A stretch of DNA of 55,581 bases from an uncultured Prevotella sp. (GCA_938028745.1 CALIZL010000101.1:1-55581), one strand, 5' to 3'; counted from the first letter of the stretch, positions 45,577-55,157 are shown. Notes: generated by a model from the letters alone, not told the origin. Numbers and translations are program-made.

Positions 45577-45649
45577 AACACAACTTATTTCATTTTAAAG
45601 AAATGGTTATTAGGTGTTTATTTGCCAGCAAGTTGTAAGCAACCTGTCT

Positions 45650-45756
45650 GTACAAAGCCCCTTGTAGTGGGGCTACAAGCGTGTTGTAGTGCCAGTACAA
45701 GTGCCTTGTAGTGCCAGTACAAGCCTTTTGTAGTGCCGCTACAAGCCCCTTTGTAG
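45650..45756. repeat. Five-unit TACAA-TTGTA hairpin array, copy 3
   Basis: Units begin at 45651, 45674, 45696, 45718 and 45740: the same five units and 23, 22, 22, 22 spacing as the other arrays. Linkers are GTGGGG, GTGCCA, GTGCCA and GTGCCG. It begins 74 bases before the ATG at 45576 and 95 bases after the stop of the next upstream gene, both minus strand. Confidence 0.9.
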
Positions 45757-45850
45757 TGGGGCATGTGCGTGCAGCCGTAAGGCGGTTAAAGGCAATTGAG
45801 ATGTAAACCTAACGTCTTTTTACTGTAATTTCAAAGCCATTTTGTTTGGG

Positions 45851-48304
45851 CTATATGTTTTTTAGTTTCACAATCTCGATGCCAAAGGGTGGCACCAGAC
45901 CCGCTTTCAGGCACTGCCCACTGGCGTTTGTTAGGCGCATTTGTGTGGGGCGGTTGGTGCTGTTCATAACGATGGCATAGCCATGACTGCCTTTTGTGGA
46001 ACGGGCAACAAGCAATTCGAGGTTGGCATTATGGCACGAAAGGCTGTTGTTGCCGATAGTTAGCTCAACGTTTTCGCCGTCGATAGTGCCCGCAGAGAAA
46101 CCCAGAACCTTGTGTGGCCCAACTTTTGGCGTTACGAAACCTCGCGGAAAGGATATGCGCCCCTTGCTGCGCAGTTCGGCTTCGGCCACAAGATAGTCGG
46201 TTAGCCAGCCCAATTGCCACCATGCGTGTTGCGGATAGGGTAAGGCTACCTTGTTGAAATGTGCCCAATAATAAGCTGCAATGCCCGATTCGGGTTCAAC
46301 AAAGCGGTCGCGGCCATTGGCTGAGGCGCGTGCCATGTCGAGGAAAAGCACATCGCCCGTTTGTTGATAAAGCCTGACGAACATGCCTGCGAAGCTTGAA
46401 AGGAGGATTGGCCCTTGCGGATTGGCCGACCCAATAACGCCGATATGTTCGCAAGCCAGCCCCGCTTGGGTGTATTGTAGGGGGTTGAGGCTGTGTCCTG
46501 TCTTGTCTTTAAGCGGAGTTACGTCGGCCGGATGGGTGTATATATAGGTGGTGAAATAGCGTGCCATGTCAAGAGCAGCATCTTTGTAGCGCACATCGCC
46601 CGTTAGTTGGTGCATGTCGAGCAGAGCCTGAACTGACATGGCTGTGGCAAAATCGGGTGCAAAGCGCGTGTCGCCGCATACGCCAACCAAGGCAGTTGGG
46701 CGCACGGCATGCGCTATAAACCAGTTGGCACCCCGCATGGCGGCTTGCAAGTACTTGTCGTTGCCCAGCATCTTGTAGGCCACATACATGCCGTAGAACG
46801 AGGGACGAAGGTCTTTTAGGTCGGGCAAGATGTCGGTTTCGTCTTTTAAGTTTACGCCCAAAGGCCAGCTGCCGTCTTGCCTTTGCATGGCCAGCAATAG
46901 GTTGGCAGATGTGCGCAGACTTGCTTGCAGGGCGGTGTCGTTGGGCTCGAACAGCAGCATGTTGGCCACATCAATGAGCGAATAATAGGTAATGGCGATG
47001 GGTTCGATGTGTTCGCCCCATTCTTCCACCCAGCGCTTGCTCTTCCACAAGAAGTATTGCCCTTGCGGTGCACCGGCGTATTTGCCTGTGGCAAACTGCT
47101 GTTTTAGTTTGAAATTGCGCACGTAGGGCAGCAAATTGTTGGCCAATGCCGTATCGTTGGCCATGCGCACCGTCATCCACATGGCCCCGTAGTCGGCGTT
47201 TTTCATGGCATCGTTGTTTGCGCCATGCACGCCTCCACGATAATCTTGTGCACAGATAGGCACGCCTTCGCACTCTGCCTTGCGGAAAAGCTGTGCCGAT
47301 TGGGTACGCATATAGTGGTAAATTTTGTTTATGCGGGTTGTTAGCGGTTGTTCGTTGGTGGCCTTCCGCATGCCGTCGAAGCTGTACATACCATAAATAA
47401 CCTGCTTATAAACGTCGTACCAGTTGTTTTTAGAGAGGATGATGCGATAGGCAAAATGCAGCTTTTGCCCTTTCCTTAATGCAGCTTTGGGCGTTCCTAG
47501 CACAGGATAATATAACTGGGGACTAAGTTTTCCCTCGGCATCCATAGCACCATAGCCCACATTCCATTGGGCATGTGTGTTCTCTCCGTTGAGGTAAGGC
47601 TTGCGCGGGAACTGCCTTTCGGGTGCTATGCCGATGGTTAAGCCCTGTGTTTGCATGATAGACACGGGCGTTGTGGCGCACTTGTCTTGGTATACAACGG
47701 GCTTGTTGGGCATTCCGTGTTCGTAAACGTAGGCCGAAACGAAGTCGGGGTTTATCCATTCGGCATGCACGTAACCGGGTATTACGGCCTTAAACCCCGT
47801 TTGGGACTTGGCGATGGGCAGGCTTGGGGTGGACAACGAGTAGCAGCCATCTTGTTTTGGCACGAGGGTTTGGTTTACGAAGAGGGAGTTTCCGTTTACC
47901 GAGAAACGCAGATACACATCGGCCCATTGGCTTTTAGCCTTTAATGTGAGCGGTTGGCGCGATACAACACGATATGTTTGCAGCTTAACATGCGTACCAG
48001 CCGTGAGCAACGACACGTTGGTGATGTTGTTGAGCCATGCCCGCCGTGGGTATATGAAGTTGTCTTCGATGAAATGTGTGTTGTGCGTGGTTTTGAAAGT
48101 GTCGATTACTTGCGGCTTAAAATCCGTGTCGGCAACGAACAGGTGCTGCCCGTTAAGGGGCAAGCGCACCTGGCCGTGCGTGGTGGGCACAACCAAGATG
48201 TTGTTGGTTGGGCGATAAACAATTTGCTTTGGCGTGCGTGCATGGAGCAAAGCACATGCAGAAAGCAACAGACCTAGGGCTAGGGTAATGCTTCTTTGCG
48301 TCAT
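45851..48304 (-). CDS. Secreted (alpha/alpha)6-toroid protein of unassigned function
   Basis: An 817-residue exported protein. The N-terminus contains LSAC, a possible lipobox (Cys17), so it may be a lipoprotein; otherwise cleavage follows HAR. Residues about 25-310 are beta-rich. Residues about 325-720 are helical, with EGVPICAQDYRGG, WGEHIEPIAITYYSLIDVAN, LLAMQRQDGSWPLGV and HAWWQLGWLTDYLVAEAEL, the aromatic-rich helices of a toroid glycosidase or lyase. A beta tail follows. No family assignment is made. It starts 2 bases after the FAD oxidoreductase stop, so these are cotranscribed. Confidence 0.7.
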   Translation of the reverse strand: MTQRSITLALGLLLSACALLHARTPKQIVYRPTNNILVVPTTHGQVRLPLNGQHLFVADTDFKPQVIDTFKTTHNTHFIEDNFIYPRRAWLNNITNVSLLTAGTHVKLQTYRVVSRQPLTLKAKSQWADVYLRFSVNGNSLFVNQTLVPKQDGCYSLSTPSLPIAKSQTGFKAVIPGYVHAEWINPDFVSAYVYEHGMPNKPVVYQDKCATTPVSIMQTQGLTIGIAPERQFPRKPYLNGENTHAQWNVGYGAMDAEGKLSPQLYYPVLGTPKAALRKGQKLHFAYRIILSKNNWYDVYKQVIYGMYSFDGMRKATNEQPLTTRINKIYHYMRTQSAQLFRKAECEGVPICAQDYRGGVHGANNDAMKNADYGAMWMTVRMANDTALANNLLPYVRNFKLKQQFATGKYAGAPQGQYFLWKSKRWVEEWGEHIEPIAITYYSLIDVANMLLFEPNDTALQASLRTSANLLLAMQRQDGSWPLGVNLKDETDILPDLKDLRPSFYGMYVAYKMLGNDKYLQAAMRGANWFIAHAVRPTALVGVCGDTRFAPDFATAMSVQALLDMHQLTGDVRYKDAALDMARYFTTYIYTHPADVTPLKDKTGHSLNPLQYTQAGLACEHIGVIGSANPQGPILLSSFAGMFVRLYQQTGDVLFLDMARASANGRDRFVEPESGIAAYYWAHFNKVALPYPQHAWWQLGWLTDYLVAEAELRSKGRISFPRGFVTPKVGPHKVLGFSAGTIDGENVELTIGNNSLSCHNANLELLVARSTKGSHGYAIVMNSTNRPTQMRLTNASGQCLKAGLVPPFGIEIVKLKNI

Positions 48305-48306
48305 GA

Positions 48307-50610
48307 TTATATGAATTGAATGCCCATCAAGGCCACAGCCGCATTGGGCGAAGCGTTAGATAGGCGTATTTCCAAACGGTTGGTGCTGATGCCTTGCCCC
48401 TCGAACGCCACATCTATCATGGCCTGATAGTTATTGGTAATGGTGACATGCGTGTTGGGCGAGGCAATAATCTCGATGCCGTCTGCACATTGGGGCATGC
48501 GGTTGTCGGCGTGTCCCCATTGAACGGTTTCCATCGGATGGTCGTAATCCACGTCGGTAAACAGCTTAATGCCCTTTATCTGGCGTTCGTTTTCCCACGT
48601 AAAGGTTAGCGTGGGCTGCTTGTCGTGCAAGGCCGCAACCCAAGCGTTGGGCTTGTTTACGGGCCGATAGGGCGGTGCAAGCAGGTTTTCGGGAGCGAAG
48701 CAACACAAGCCGGGCGTTATTTTCATGGCGATGTTGTAGGCCTTTTCGCGCCTTTCGGGGCACCAGAACTCAAAACTCTCTACGCCGATGTGGGTAGGCG
48801 GCTCTTGTTTGCCCCAGTTTGACACGGCCGGAAGGCACTTGTTGAAGGTTGCCATTACGCCGCTAACGATGCTGTTGCATGCTTGCAGTGCCACATGTTG
48901 GTTCTTTATGAAGCACACAAAGGCATAGCAGTCTGAGGGGATGCGGCATTTAAAGGCTAATGTAACCTCTTGTTCGCCCGCATGCAATGGCAGCTCAAAG
49001 GTTTCTAACGTTTGATCGGGGGTGTGGTTAAAGGGCTTGCTGCTGATGCGTAGCTCCACTTTCAGGCTTGTTTCTTGGTCGGCTCGAAGCCAAAGGCTGA
49101 TGTTGGGCATTGCGCCTTTGCTTATCGGGAGCATCTGTGCTGCCGAATGCACCAGCGTTTTCCACTCGCCACTGGGTGGCAGTTGGTCTAAAACCAATGT
49201 CGACGATGCTTTGATGGTGGCTGTTTGCAGGGCGTTGTTGGCTATCTGCACATGGGTTTGAGGCAGGTAAACGCCATTGCGCGTGAGCAAGGTTTGCAAT
49301 TTGGCCATGTGTTGCTCGTCCATCAGTTCGTCTGGCGTGCAATTGTGGTGTATGCAATATGCCGCGGCTGTTCCCACTGCTTCGCCACCAGCGGCGCAAG
49401 TGGCCATCACCCGCGTTGAGGCAAAGGCCACATGGGTGGAGCTAATGATGCGCCCGGCCAGGAAAAGGTTGTCTAAATGCGGCGTGATGTAGCAGCGGTA
49501 GGGAATGGGGTAGATGCCTTTGGCATGCCATTGCGTGCAGGCTTTCTTCTCTTTGCTAAACACACCGTCGGCCGGATGCAGGTCGAGCGACCATCCGCCA
49601 AAGGCAACCGCATCGGGCTGCATGCGCTGTTCGATGATGTCTTGTTGGGTAAGCATGTAATAACCCACGAACCTTCTGCTCTCGCGTTTGCCCGGAATGG
49701 CACCTGCCCACTCTAAGGTGAGGTTGCGCGACTCGGGAAAACGGCCAGAGTTTTTAATGTAATTCCAAATGCCGTACACCACACTGAGCAGCCGATATTT
49801 CACCTCTTCGGTATCTTTAATGGTGTCTAGTCGGCCTCCGTACTCAATCCACCAGTATTTGCAGCCTGCTTCTTTGGTAGAGAAATACTCGGGATTGTGT
49901 ATCTTGTTGATGCTACTTTCCACTTCGTTGATGCTAAGTGCAAAATGTGGTGGCACATATTGCACGGGCTTTCCTGCATCTTTGATGTAGAAGAAGATGG
50001 TGTGGCCCAGCTTTTCGCCGTAGGTTTCTTTGTTGGGTGCGAACTTTTCGCCAAACTCTTCGGCATCTTCTGCCCCTTGCCGATACTGGGCTCCGGCCAT
50101 GTAGGCCAACAGTCCATCGCCCGTTGCATCACAAAACAGCTTTGCGTTAAAGATATAGCGGGTTTCGTTCTGTGGGTTATAAGCCGTTACACTGGCAATG
50201 TTACGCGAACCTTTTTTCTCAATGTCGTAGACCACGGTGTTGAGAAACAACGATATGTTGTTTTCGGCCAGCACCTTGTCTAGTAATACGGTGTCGAAGA
50301 TAACGGGGTTTCCTTCCTTGTTGCGGTAGGTGTTTTCAACCAGCAATTCGTTTAGCAGGCCGCCTTCTCTTGCCCAGCGGTTGTTGTTGCCCATGTGTGA
50401 TGTTGCGCCCAGTACCCATAGTCGCACTTCGCTCGATGCGTTTCCGCCCAGCACGGGTCGGTCTTGCACCAGCGCAACGCGAAGACCTTGGCGAGCGGCA
50501 GCTATGGCAGCGCATACACCAGCCATGCCTCCGCCGGCCACAAGCAGGTCGGCGGCCACGTGTTGCGTTCGTTGTGTGCGCTTATTGTTTTCAAATAGTT
50601 CTTCAATCAT
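48307..50610 (-). CDS. FAD-dependent oxidoreductase (FAD_oxidored family) with C-terminal beta domains
   Basis: A 767-residue protein without signal peptide, so cytoplasmic. The FAD-binding Rossmann motif is VAGGGMAGVCAAIAAARQG (24-42), followed by the VLGGNASSEVRLWV block. CDATGDGLLAYMAG, PIPYRC and NLFLAGRIISSTHVAFASTR, then AAGGEAVGTAA, are further marks of the FAD_oxidored group. Residues about 455-767 form one or two beta-sandwich domains of unknown role. Its ATG overlaps the stop of the symporter gene by four bases (ATGA), so the two are translationally coupled: imported substrate may be its substrate. The reaction is unknown. Confidence 0.85.
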   Translation of the reverse strand: MIEELFENNKRTQRTQHVAADLLVAGGGMAGVCAAIAAARQGLRVALVQDRPVLGGNASSEVRLWVLGATSHMGNNNRWAREGGLLNELLVENTYRNKEGNPVIFDTVLLDKVLAENNISLFLNTVVYDIEKKGSRNIASVTAYNPQNETRYIFNAKLFCDATGDGLLAYMAGAQYRQGAEDAEEFGEKFAPNKETYGEKLGHTIFFYIKDAGKPVQYVPPHFALSINEVESSINKIHNPEYFSTKEAGCKYWWIEYGGRLDTIKDTEEVKYRLLSVVYGIWNYIKNSGRFPESRNLTLEWAGAIPGKRESRRFVGYYMLTQQDIIEQRMQPDAVAFGGWSLDLHPADGVFSKEKKACTQWHAKGIYPIPYRCYITPHLDNLFLAGRIISSTHVAFASTRVMATCAAGGEAVGTAAAYCIHHNCTPDELMDEQHMAKLQTLLTRNGVYLPQTHVQIANNALQTATIKASSTLVLDQLPPSGEWKTLVHSAAQMLPISKGAMPNISLWLRADQETSLKVELRISSKPFNHTPDQTLETFELPLHAGEQEVTLAFKCRIPSDCYAFVCFIKNQHVALQACNSIVSGVMATFNKCLPAVSNWGKQEPPTHIGVESFEFWCPERREKAYNIAMKITPGLCCFAPENLLAPPYRPVNKPNAWVAALHDKQPTLTFTWENERQIKGIKLFTDVDYDHPMETVQWGHADNRMPQCADGIEIIASPNTHVTITNNYQAMIDVAFEGQGISTNRLEIRLSNASPNAAVALMGIQFI

Positions 50611-52298
50611 TGCAAGTTTTTCTTTTCATTGTTTCTTTTTATGCTCCATGTTAGGGCTGCTCCAATGAGCATAAAGCAAGCCCCAGTGCCTGCAACCAGC
50701 ATGGTATGCCCCTCTGAGAGTAGTCCCAATAGGTCGATAGCAAGGCCGATGAAGAAAATTCCCAGCCCTATGATACGCTTACTGTATGTGTTTTCGTTTT
50801 TGGCTTCGGCTTGTGCTTGTGCCGTTAGGGCGTTGCGCTTGGCATTATTGGCTTGTTCCCATGCTGTGTAATCGGCGTAGCGGTTACTGATTTTGCCTGT
50901 GGCGACAAAATAAACCTCGAAGGCTGCGAGCATGATAATGGGCAAGGCGCAGCCGAAAACCATCTCGTCCGTGCGACTAAATGTGAAGCCCGTTAGTGCT
51001 GGCACCGCGAACTTGAACAGCGCATTAACCACCAATGTGGTGATGGTGGTGGCCAATATCGTTGTGCCTGTTTGCCGATGCGAGAACAAAGTCCATATAA
51101 CGGGCAGGTAAAGTGGAACGCCCGTGAGGGCTGCAAGGCTGATAACCACGTTGACAACGCCGCCCATGTGCTGTATAAGCAGGGCTATGAGTATGCTTAT
51201 AACGCCAAAGGCCACGGTGGAAAGGCGCGCCACAAGTATAAGTCGCCGCTGCGAACTGTGCGGATAGAGGCGTTTGTAAAGGTCGTTGGTTACTACGCCC
51301 GATGCAATGTTGAGTTTGGAGTTCATCGCACTGGTGGTGGCGAATATCATTCCGCCTATCATCAGCCCTAATATGCCCTTTGGCAACACTTCTTTGCACA
51401 TCATGAGATAGGCGCCTTCGCTCTCCATCACGCCCAAAGAGGGATTAAGGAGGTAGTAAACCATTGGTGGAAGCATCCACAATATGGGGCTCACAAAGTA
51501 TAAGGCAGCGAAGAACCAACCCACGCGCTTGGCATCTGTGCTGGTGCGAACGCAAGTGAAGCGTTGCACATAGGCCCAGTTTCCGCCAAGGAAGATGGCG
51601 TTGTAAAGTCCGAATGCGAGGATGAAGAGTAGTGGATACTCGTTGGCGGTGAGCTGGAAGTATCGCTCGGGCAGTTGCGAGAGGAGTGCGTGAAGGCCGT
51701 CAACGCGTTCGAGTGACAGCGGTACGACAATAATAATGGCCGCCATGAGAATGATGAACTGCAACACATCGGTGGAAACAACGGCCCAAAGTCCGCCTGC
51801 CGACACGTAGAGTATGCAGAATGCACCTAAGAGAATGATGCAGAGGTTGAGGTCGAGGGCAGTAGATACCTCTACAATCTTGGCTACGGGATAGAGAAAG
51901 GATGCCGTGAGGAAGAGTGAGATGAAGAGAAACAGAAAGGTATAGGTTTTCTGAACATGTACGCCTAGGCGCTTGTCGATGTATTCGGCCACGGTGAGCG
52001 AGCCTGTTCGGTGCCAACGGGGGGCGATACACGTGCCCACGAGCAGTCCTGCTAAGGCCATTGTCCATTGTATGCTTATCGCAACCCAGCCGTGTAGGTA
52101 GGCAACAGAACCCCAAACGACAAAAGTGCCGGCCGAGAAAAAGCTCATGAAGAGCGACAGACCGCTGGTTTGCCAAGGTACGGCACCGCCTGCGGCAAAG
52201 AAAGAGGTCATGTTCTTGCCTTGTTTGGCAAAGGCCATGCCTGCCGAAAGTACGCCGATGGTGAGCAAAGTCACCATAATGAAGTCGAGTAGGCTCAT
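50607..52298 (-). CDS. Sodium/solute symporter (SSS family)
   Basis: A 563-residue inner-membrane transporter with about 13-14 predicted helices. Family signs are SFFAAGGAVPWQTSGLSLFM and FFSAGTFVVWGS near the N-terminus (Na+/substrate core), SLTVAEYIDKRLG, and LYVSAGGLWAVVSTDVLQFI matching the SSS signature region. It probably imports the sugar or glycoside released by PUL B enzymes. It is the first gene of the run 52298-30938 and overlaps the FAD oxidoreductase gene by four bases. Confidence 0.94.
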   Translation of the reverse strand: MSLLDFIMVTLLTIGVLSAGMAFAKQGKNMTSFFAAGGAVPWQTSGLSLFMSFFSAGTFVVWGSVAYLHGWVAISIQWTMALAGLLVGTCIAPRWHRTGSLTVAEYIDKRLGVHVQKTYTFLFLFISLFLTASFLYPVAKIVEVSTALDLNLCIILLGAFCILYVSAGGLWAVVSTDVLQFIILMAAIIIVVPLSLERVDGLHALLSQLPERYFQLTANEYPLLFILAFGLYNAIFLGGNWAYVQRFTCVRTSTDAKRVGWFFAALYFVSPILWMLPPMVYYLLNPSLGVMESEGAYLMMCKEVLPKGILGLMIGGMIFATTSAMNSKLNIASGVVTNDLYKRLYPHSSQRRLILVARLSTVAFGVISILIALLIQHMGGVVNVVISLAALTGVPLYLPVIWTLFSHRQTGTTILATTITTLVVNALFKFAVPALTGFTFSRTDEMVFGCALPIIMLAAFEVYFVATGKISNRYADYTAWEQANNAKRNALTAQAQAEAKNENTYSKRIIGLGIFFIGLAIDLLGLLSEGHTMLVAGTGACFMLIGAALTWSIKRNNEKKNLQ

Positions 52299-52351
52299 GA
52301 TTGTTAGGATTTGTTGTTGCTACTATACCTAATGGGAGATGTTTAACGGGA

Positions 52352-52359
52352 CAAAGATA
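52352..52359 (-). promoter_or_regulatory. -7 element (TATCTTTG), probable PUL B promoter
   Basis: TATCTTTG on the minus strand, 53 bases before the symporter ATG. An imperfect -33 (TTTA/TTTT) lies about 18 bases upstream. No gene intervenes. It is a natural target for the LacI-type regulator; no operator palindrome could be fixed by eye. Confidence 0.55.
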
Positions 52360-52424
52360 CGGCGAAAAAACAGCAGGTAAAACGGAAAAACAGAATATCT
52401 ACGTAAACGTTTGCAGTGGGGAAA

Positions 52425-53370
52425 AAGTGAAAGGGTGAAAGGGTGAAAAGGCTTTTAAAGGTGAAAAGGTGAAAGGGTGAAAAGATGGCTGCGCCCTTTA
52501 AAGGTGAAAGGGTGAAAGGGTGAAAGGGTGAAAAGGTGAAAAGATGAAAAGGTGAAAAGGTGAAAAGGTGAAAAGGTGAAAAGATGGCTAACGCCACCAA
52601 TCTTGTTAACTTGTCCGACTTGTCCGACTTGTCCGACCTGTCTGACCTGTCTGACCAGTCCGACTAGAAGAACTAGAAGAACTAGATAAGATAAACTAGC
52701 CCCACTAGCTTAATAAGCCGAATGCCCTTAAACTCTTTAACTCGCCAGTTGCAGCCTTATTTTGTCTTCTTTTGTGCACGAATTTTAACACTATGGCTGC
52801 CCTTTTTATCCACCAAGCGTATGCCGGCGTGCAAAAAAACGATTCTCGCGAAGGTTTGTTTTGATGTAAAAAGGGGGTGGCATGTGCAGGCGGTAAAATG
52901 AATTTTTATTTGAAAACACCAACATTTGCAGCATTTTCGGGGCTATTTGCCGCTAAATGGAGTGCGTTTTGCTGCTAAATGGAGTGCGTTTTGGTGCAAA
53001 ATGGAGTGTATTTTGGTGCTAAACGCAAGGCAAAATGCTGCTAAATGTGGTGCGAATTGCCACTAAATGCGAGACGAAAAGCATAAACATCCACAGCATT
53101 TGTATAAATAAAACCTTTTAGAACCATGAAATACATGGCTAAAAAGGACAAAATAACCATTAAAAAGTGGGGTTTTAGGGGTTAAAAGTGGGTATTTGGA
53201 GTTGAAAAAATACGAGTTGGCAACCAAACTAGAAAGGCAAAATGGTGCAAAATGCAGGTTCTAGGCTTAAAAATAGACAAGCCGCTAGGTATGAAAGGTT
53301 AGAAATAGTGGATGTTTGCCTACTTTTTAGCCAACATTTTTGCTAGAATGGAGCGAAAATTAGAGTAATA
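52425..53370. repeat. Long dispersed non-coding repeat, copy B (inverted to copy A)
   Basis: Starts with GTGAAAAG units (52425-52590), a TTGTCCGAC array (52608-52665) and CTAGAAGAA units (52666-52710). It continues through a GAATTTTAACAC block, a TTCTCGCGA/AAAGGGGG block, AATGAATTTTTATTT, the 22-bp tandem core and the CCATTTAGC/TTAGAACCAT series, mirroring 26040-26890 read backwards. No ORF survives. It fills most of the 1.4-kb gap between the LacI gene and the symporter. Confidence 0.75.
52949..53080. repeat. 22-bp tandem repeat core (copy B), six units
   Basis: Six 22-base units close to GCTGCTAAATGGAGTGCGTTTT, starting at 52949, 52971, 52993, 53015, 53037 and 53059. This is the reverse complement of the copy A unit. 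The period is exact. Confidence 0.88.
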
Positions 53371-53404
53371 TTGTAAAATAAAGGGTAATGATTTAAGATT
53401 TTGA

Positions 53405-53560
53405 ATTGGTGAGTTTATGAGTTTATGAGTTTGTCAGTTGATGTGTTTGTAAGTTTTTTAGTTCATAAGTTTATGAGGGTGTGAGTTGGCATGTTTGTAA
53501 GCTGAGGAGTTAGTAAATTGATGAGTTGGTGTGTTAGTGAGTTGTTGGGCCTTAGCGAGT
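53405..53560. repeat. Imperfect GAGTTTATGA-type decamer repeats
   Basis: Degenerate 8-10 base units around GAGTTTATGA and AGTTTGT fill the space between the dispersed repeat and the LacI stop. Same type as 19318-19396. Non-coding. Confidence 0.7.
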
Positions 53561-53688
53561 TTATAAGCCAGTGCGACGACTTGTGTAGCACTCCTCTCAA
53601 TTTGTAGAAATATTAAAGCCAAGATAGCCTCGTTGTGTAGGAACGTTATTTGTGCGAGGGGGTGTAAGGCAGCAGTGCCTGAAACCCT

Positions 53689-54711
53689 TTATCCCTTCTT
53701 TTTTGCAGGCAAAGTAGACCCCCTAACATTTAACTTCCCGTCTAGCACAATGGTCTCGATGGGCGTTGTGGCATCTGTCATCTGCCTGAGCAGGCGATGT
53801 GCAGCCACTCTACCCATCTCGAAGGTGGGTTGCGATACGCTGGTAAGTTCCATAATACGGCCAATGGGCGACTCGGAAAAACCCGCTACCGCCACATCTT
53901 GCGGAACGTGTAGGCCACGTTTGCGCAATTCGAGCATACAGCCCACGGCAATAGGGTCGTTAACGGTGAAGATGGCATCGGGGCGTTCTTTAAGGCTAAG
54001 CAGATAGTCTATGCCCACTTTGGCGCGATCTTGCTGCACGCCAACGTGCATGATGTATTTTTCTTTGATGGGGATGCCGTGCAGAGATAGGGCATCGAGA
54101 TAACCTTGCAACCGTTCTTTGGTGATGGAAAGATGTTCGTTGCCCGCCAAGTGGGCGATGTTGCGGTAGCCGCAACGCACCAAATGGTCCACAACCTTAA
54201 ATGCCCATTTGCGATCGTCGATAACCACTTGTGTGGCGTGGAGCTCTGGAAGCACGCGGTTGACAAACACAACTGGGGTGCCTTCGCCAATGATGCGGTG
54301 GTAGAGAGCGGTGTTTTGGGCATCTTTGGTTACTGAAACGATAAGCCCTTCAACCATACTGGATTCTAGCATCTCGATGTTACGCCGTTCGAGTGTGGCC
54401 GATTCGCTTGACTGGCAAATCAGCACCTGATAGCCTTCGGCATTCAATACCTCTTGAATGCCGATGATAATCTCGGGGAAAAAGAATGTGGTGAACTCTG
54501 GAACCACCACACCAACCATGTTGTTTCGGCGTTTTAATAGGTTTCGCGCATGGATGTTTGGCTTGTAACTCAATTCGCGAGCCTTGCTCAACACACGCAT
54601 GCGCGTTTCTTCGCTTACCTCGTGACTGCTGTTTAGCGAACGCGAAACGGTGGCAACAGATATCCCTAAGGCCTTGGCAATGTCTTTAATAGTGGTTTTG
54701 GGCGACGTCAT
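53689..54711 (-). CDS. LacI/GalR-family transcriptional regulator
   Basis: A 340-residue DNA-binding protein. The N-terminal helix-turn-helix is TIKDIAKALGISVATVSRSL (7-26), with the hinge helix ending NLLKRRNN at about residue 64. The effector domain (about 65-330) has the periplasmic-binding-protein fold: NMVGVVVPEF, EGLIVSVTKD, IDDRKWAFKVVDHLVRCGYR and DAIFTVNDPIAVGCM. It should sense a PUL B sugar and control the operon that begins 1.4 kb away. LacI control of a SusCD locus is less common than hybrid two-component or ECF control, but the SusC here lacks an STN domain, which fits. Confidence 0.95.
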   Translation of the reverse strand: MTSPKTTIKDIAKALGISVATVSRSLNSSHEVSEETRMRVLSKARELSYKPNIHARNLLKRRNNMVGVVVPEFTTFFFPEIIIGIQEVLNAEGYQVLICQSSESATLERRNIEMLESSMVEGLIVSVTKDAQNTALYHRIIGEGTPVVFVNRVLPELHATQVVIDDRKWAFKVVDHLVRCGYRNIAHLAGNEHLSITKERLQGYLDALSLHGIPIKEKYIMHVGVQQDRAKVGIDYLLSLKERPDAIFTVNDPIAVGCMLELRKRGLHVPQDVAVAGFSESPIGRIMELTSVSQPTFEMGRVAAHRLLRQMTDATTPIETIVLDGKLNVRGSTLPAKKKG

Positions 54712-54789
54712 TCCTGATACTTCTATGGGGTGGTGCTATTGCGTAGCTAGTTTTTTTGTTGGGCAGGCCGAACAGGTTACCCGCTTATG

Positions 54790-54797
54790 CAAAGGTA
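54790..54797 (-). promoter_or_regulatory. -7 element (TACCTTTG) of the LacI gene
   Basis: TACCTTTG on the minus strand, 78 bases before the ATG at 54711. No clear TTTG at the -33 position. The segment 54798-55120 is AT-rich and carries no gene. Confidence 0.45.
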
Positions 54798-55120
54798 ACG
54801 GATATTTTTGAAGCGCGGTTAGTTTGGCGCTAAAAAGTGAGATTGGGGTTATGGCTTGCTAGGCACTCGCTGGTATTTGATGCGCCAACGTTTCAACTTG
54901 CTAACCCGCCCACTTCTTTGCGCGTTGCCCTGTTTGTTTGTCCGCTCGTTGTTTTGTTTGCTTATTCACGCATTCACTTGTTGGCTCTATCGTTTCTCAA
55001 CAGGCGAAATGCGCTTTGGGAGTCTTCAATAGCGGATTTCTTTTGCTGTTCATAATGGCATATTTATTGGTCTTAAACTATCTAAATTCTTCTGTATTAG
55101 ATATTTTTACGTCAAAATGT

Positions 55121-55151
55121 TTTGTTAGCTTGAATAAATTTCGTATATTAG
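55121..55151 (+). promoter_or_regulatory. Promoter of the candidate non-coding RNA
   Basis: TTTG at 55121-55124, a 19-base spacer and TATATTAG at 55144-55151: the Bacteroidetes pattern with one -7 mismatch. It lies at the edge between AT-rich sequence and the GC-rich unit that follows. Confidence 0.55.
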
Positions 55152-55157
55152 CATCGT

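Noticed and set aside
52343..52600. 85-codon minus-strand frame rich in FSPFHLFTF
   Set aside because: Pure translation of the GTGAAAAG repeat; overlaps the symporter promoter.
52425..53080. Tandem repeats considered as a CRISPR array
   Set aside because: Repeats are directly adjacent with no unique spacers of constant length, and no cas gene is in the window.
54837..55055. 72-codon plus-strand frame upstream of the LacI gene
   Set aside because: No motif and no start context; lies in AT-rich intergenic DNA.
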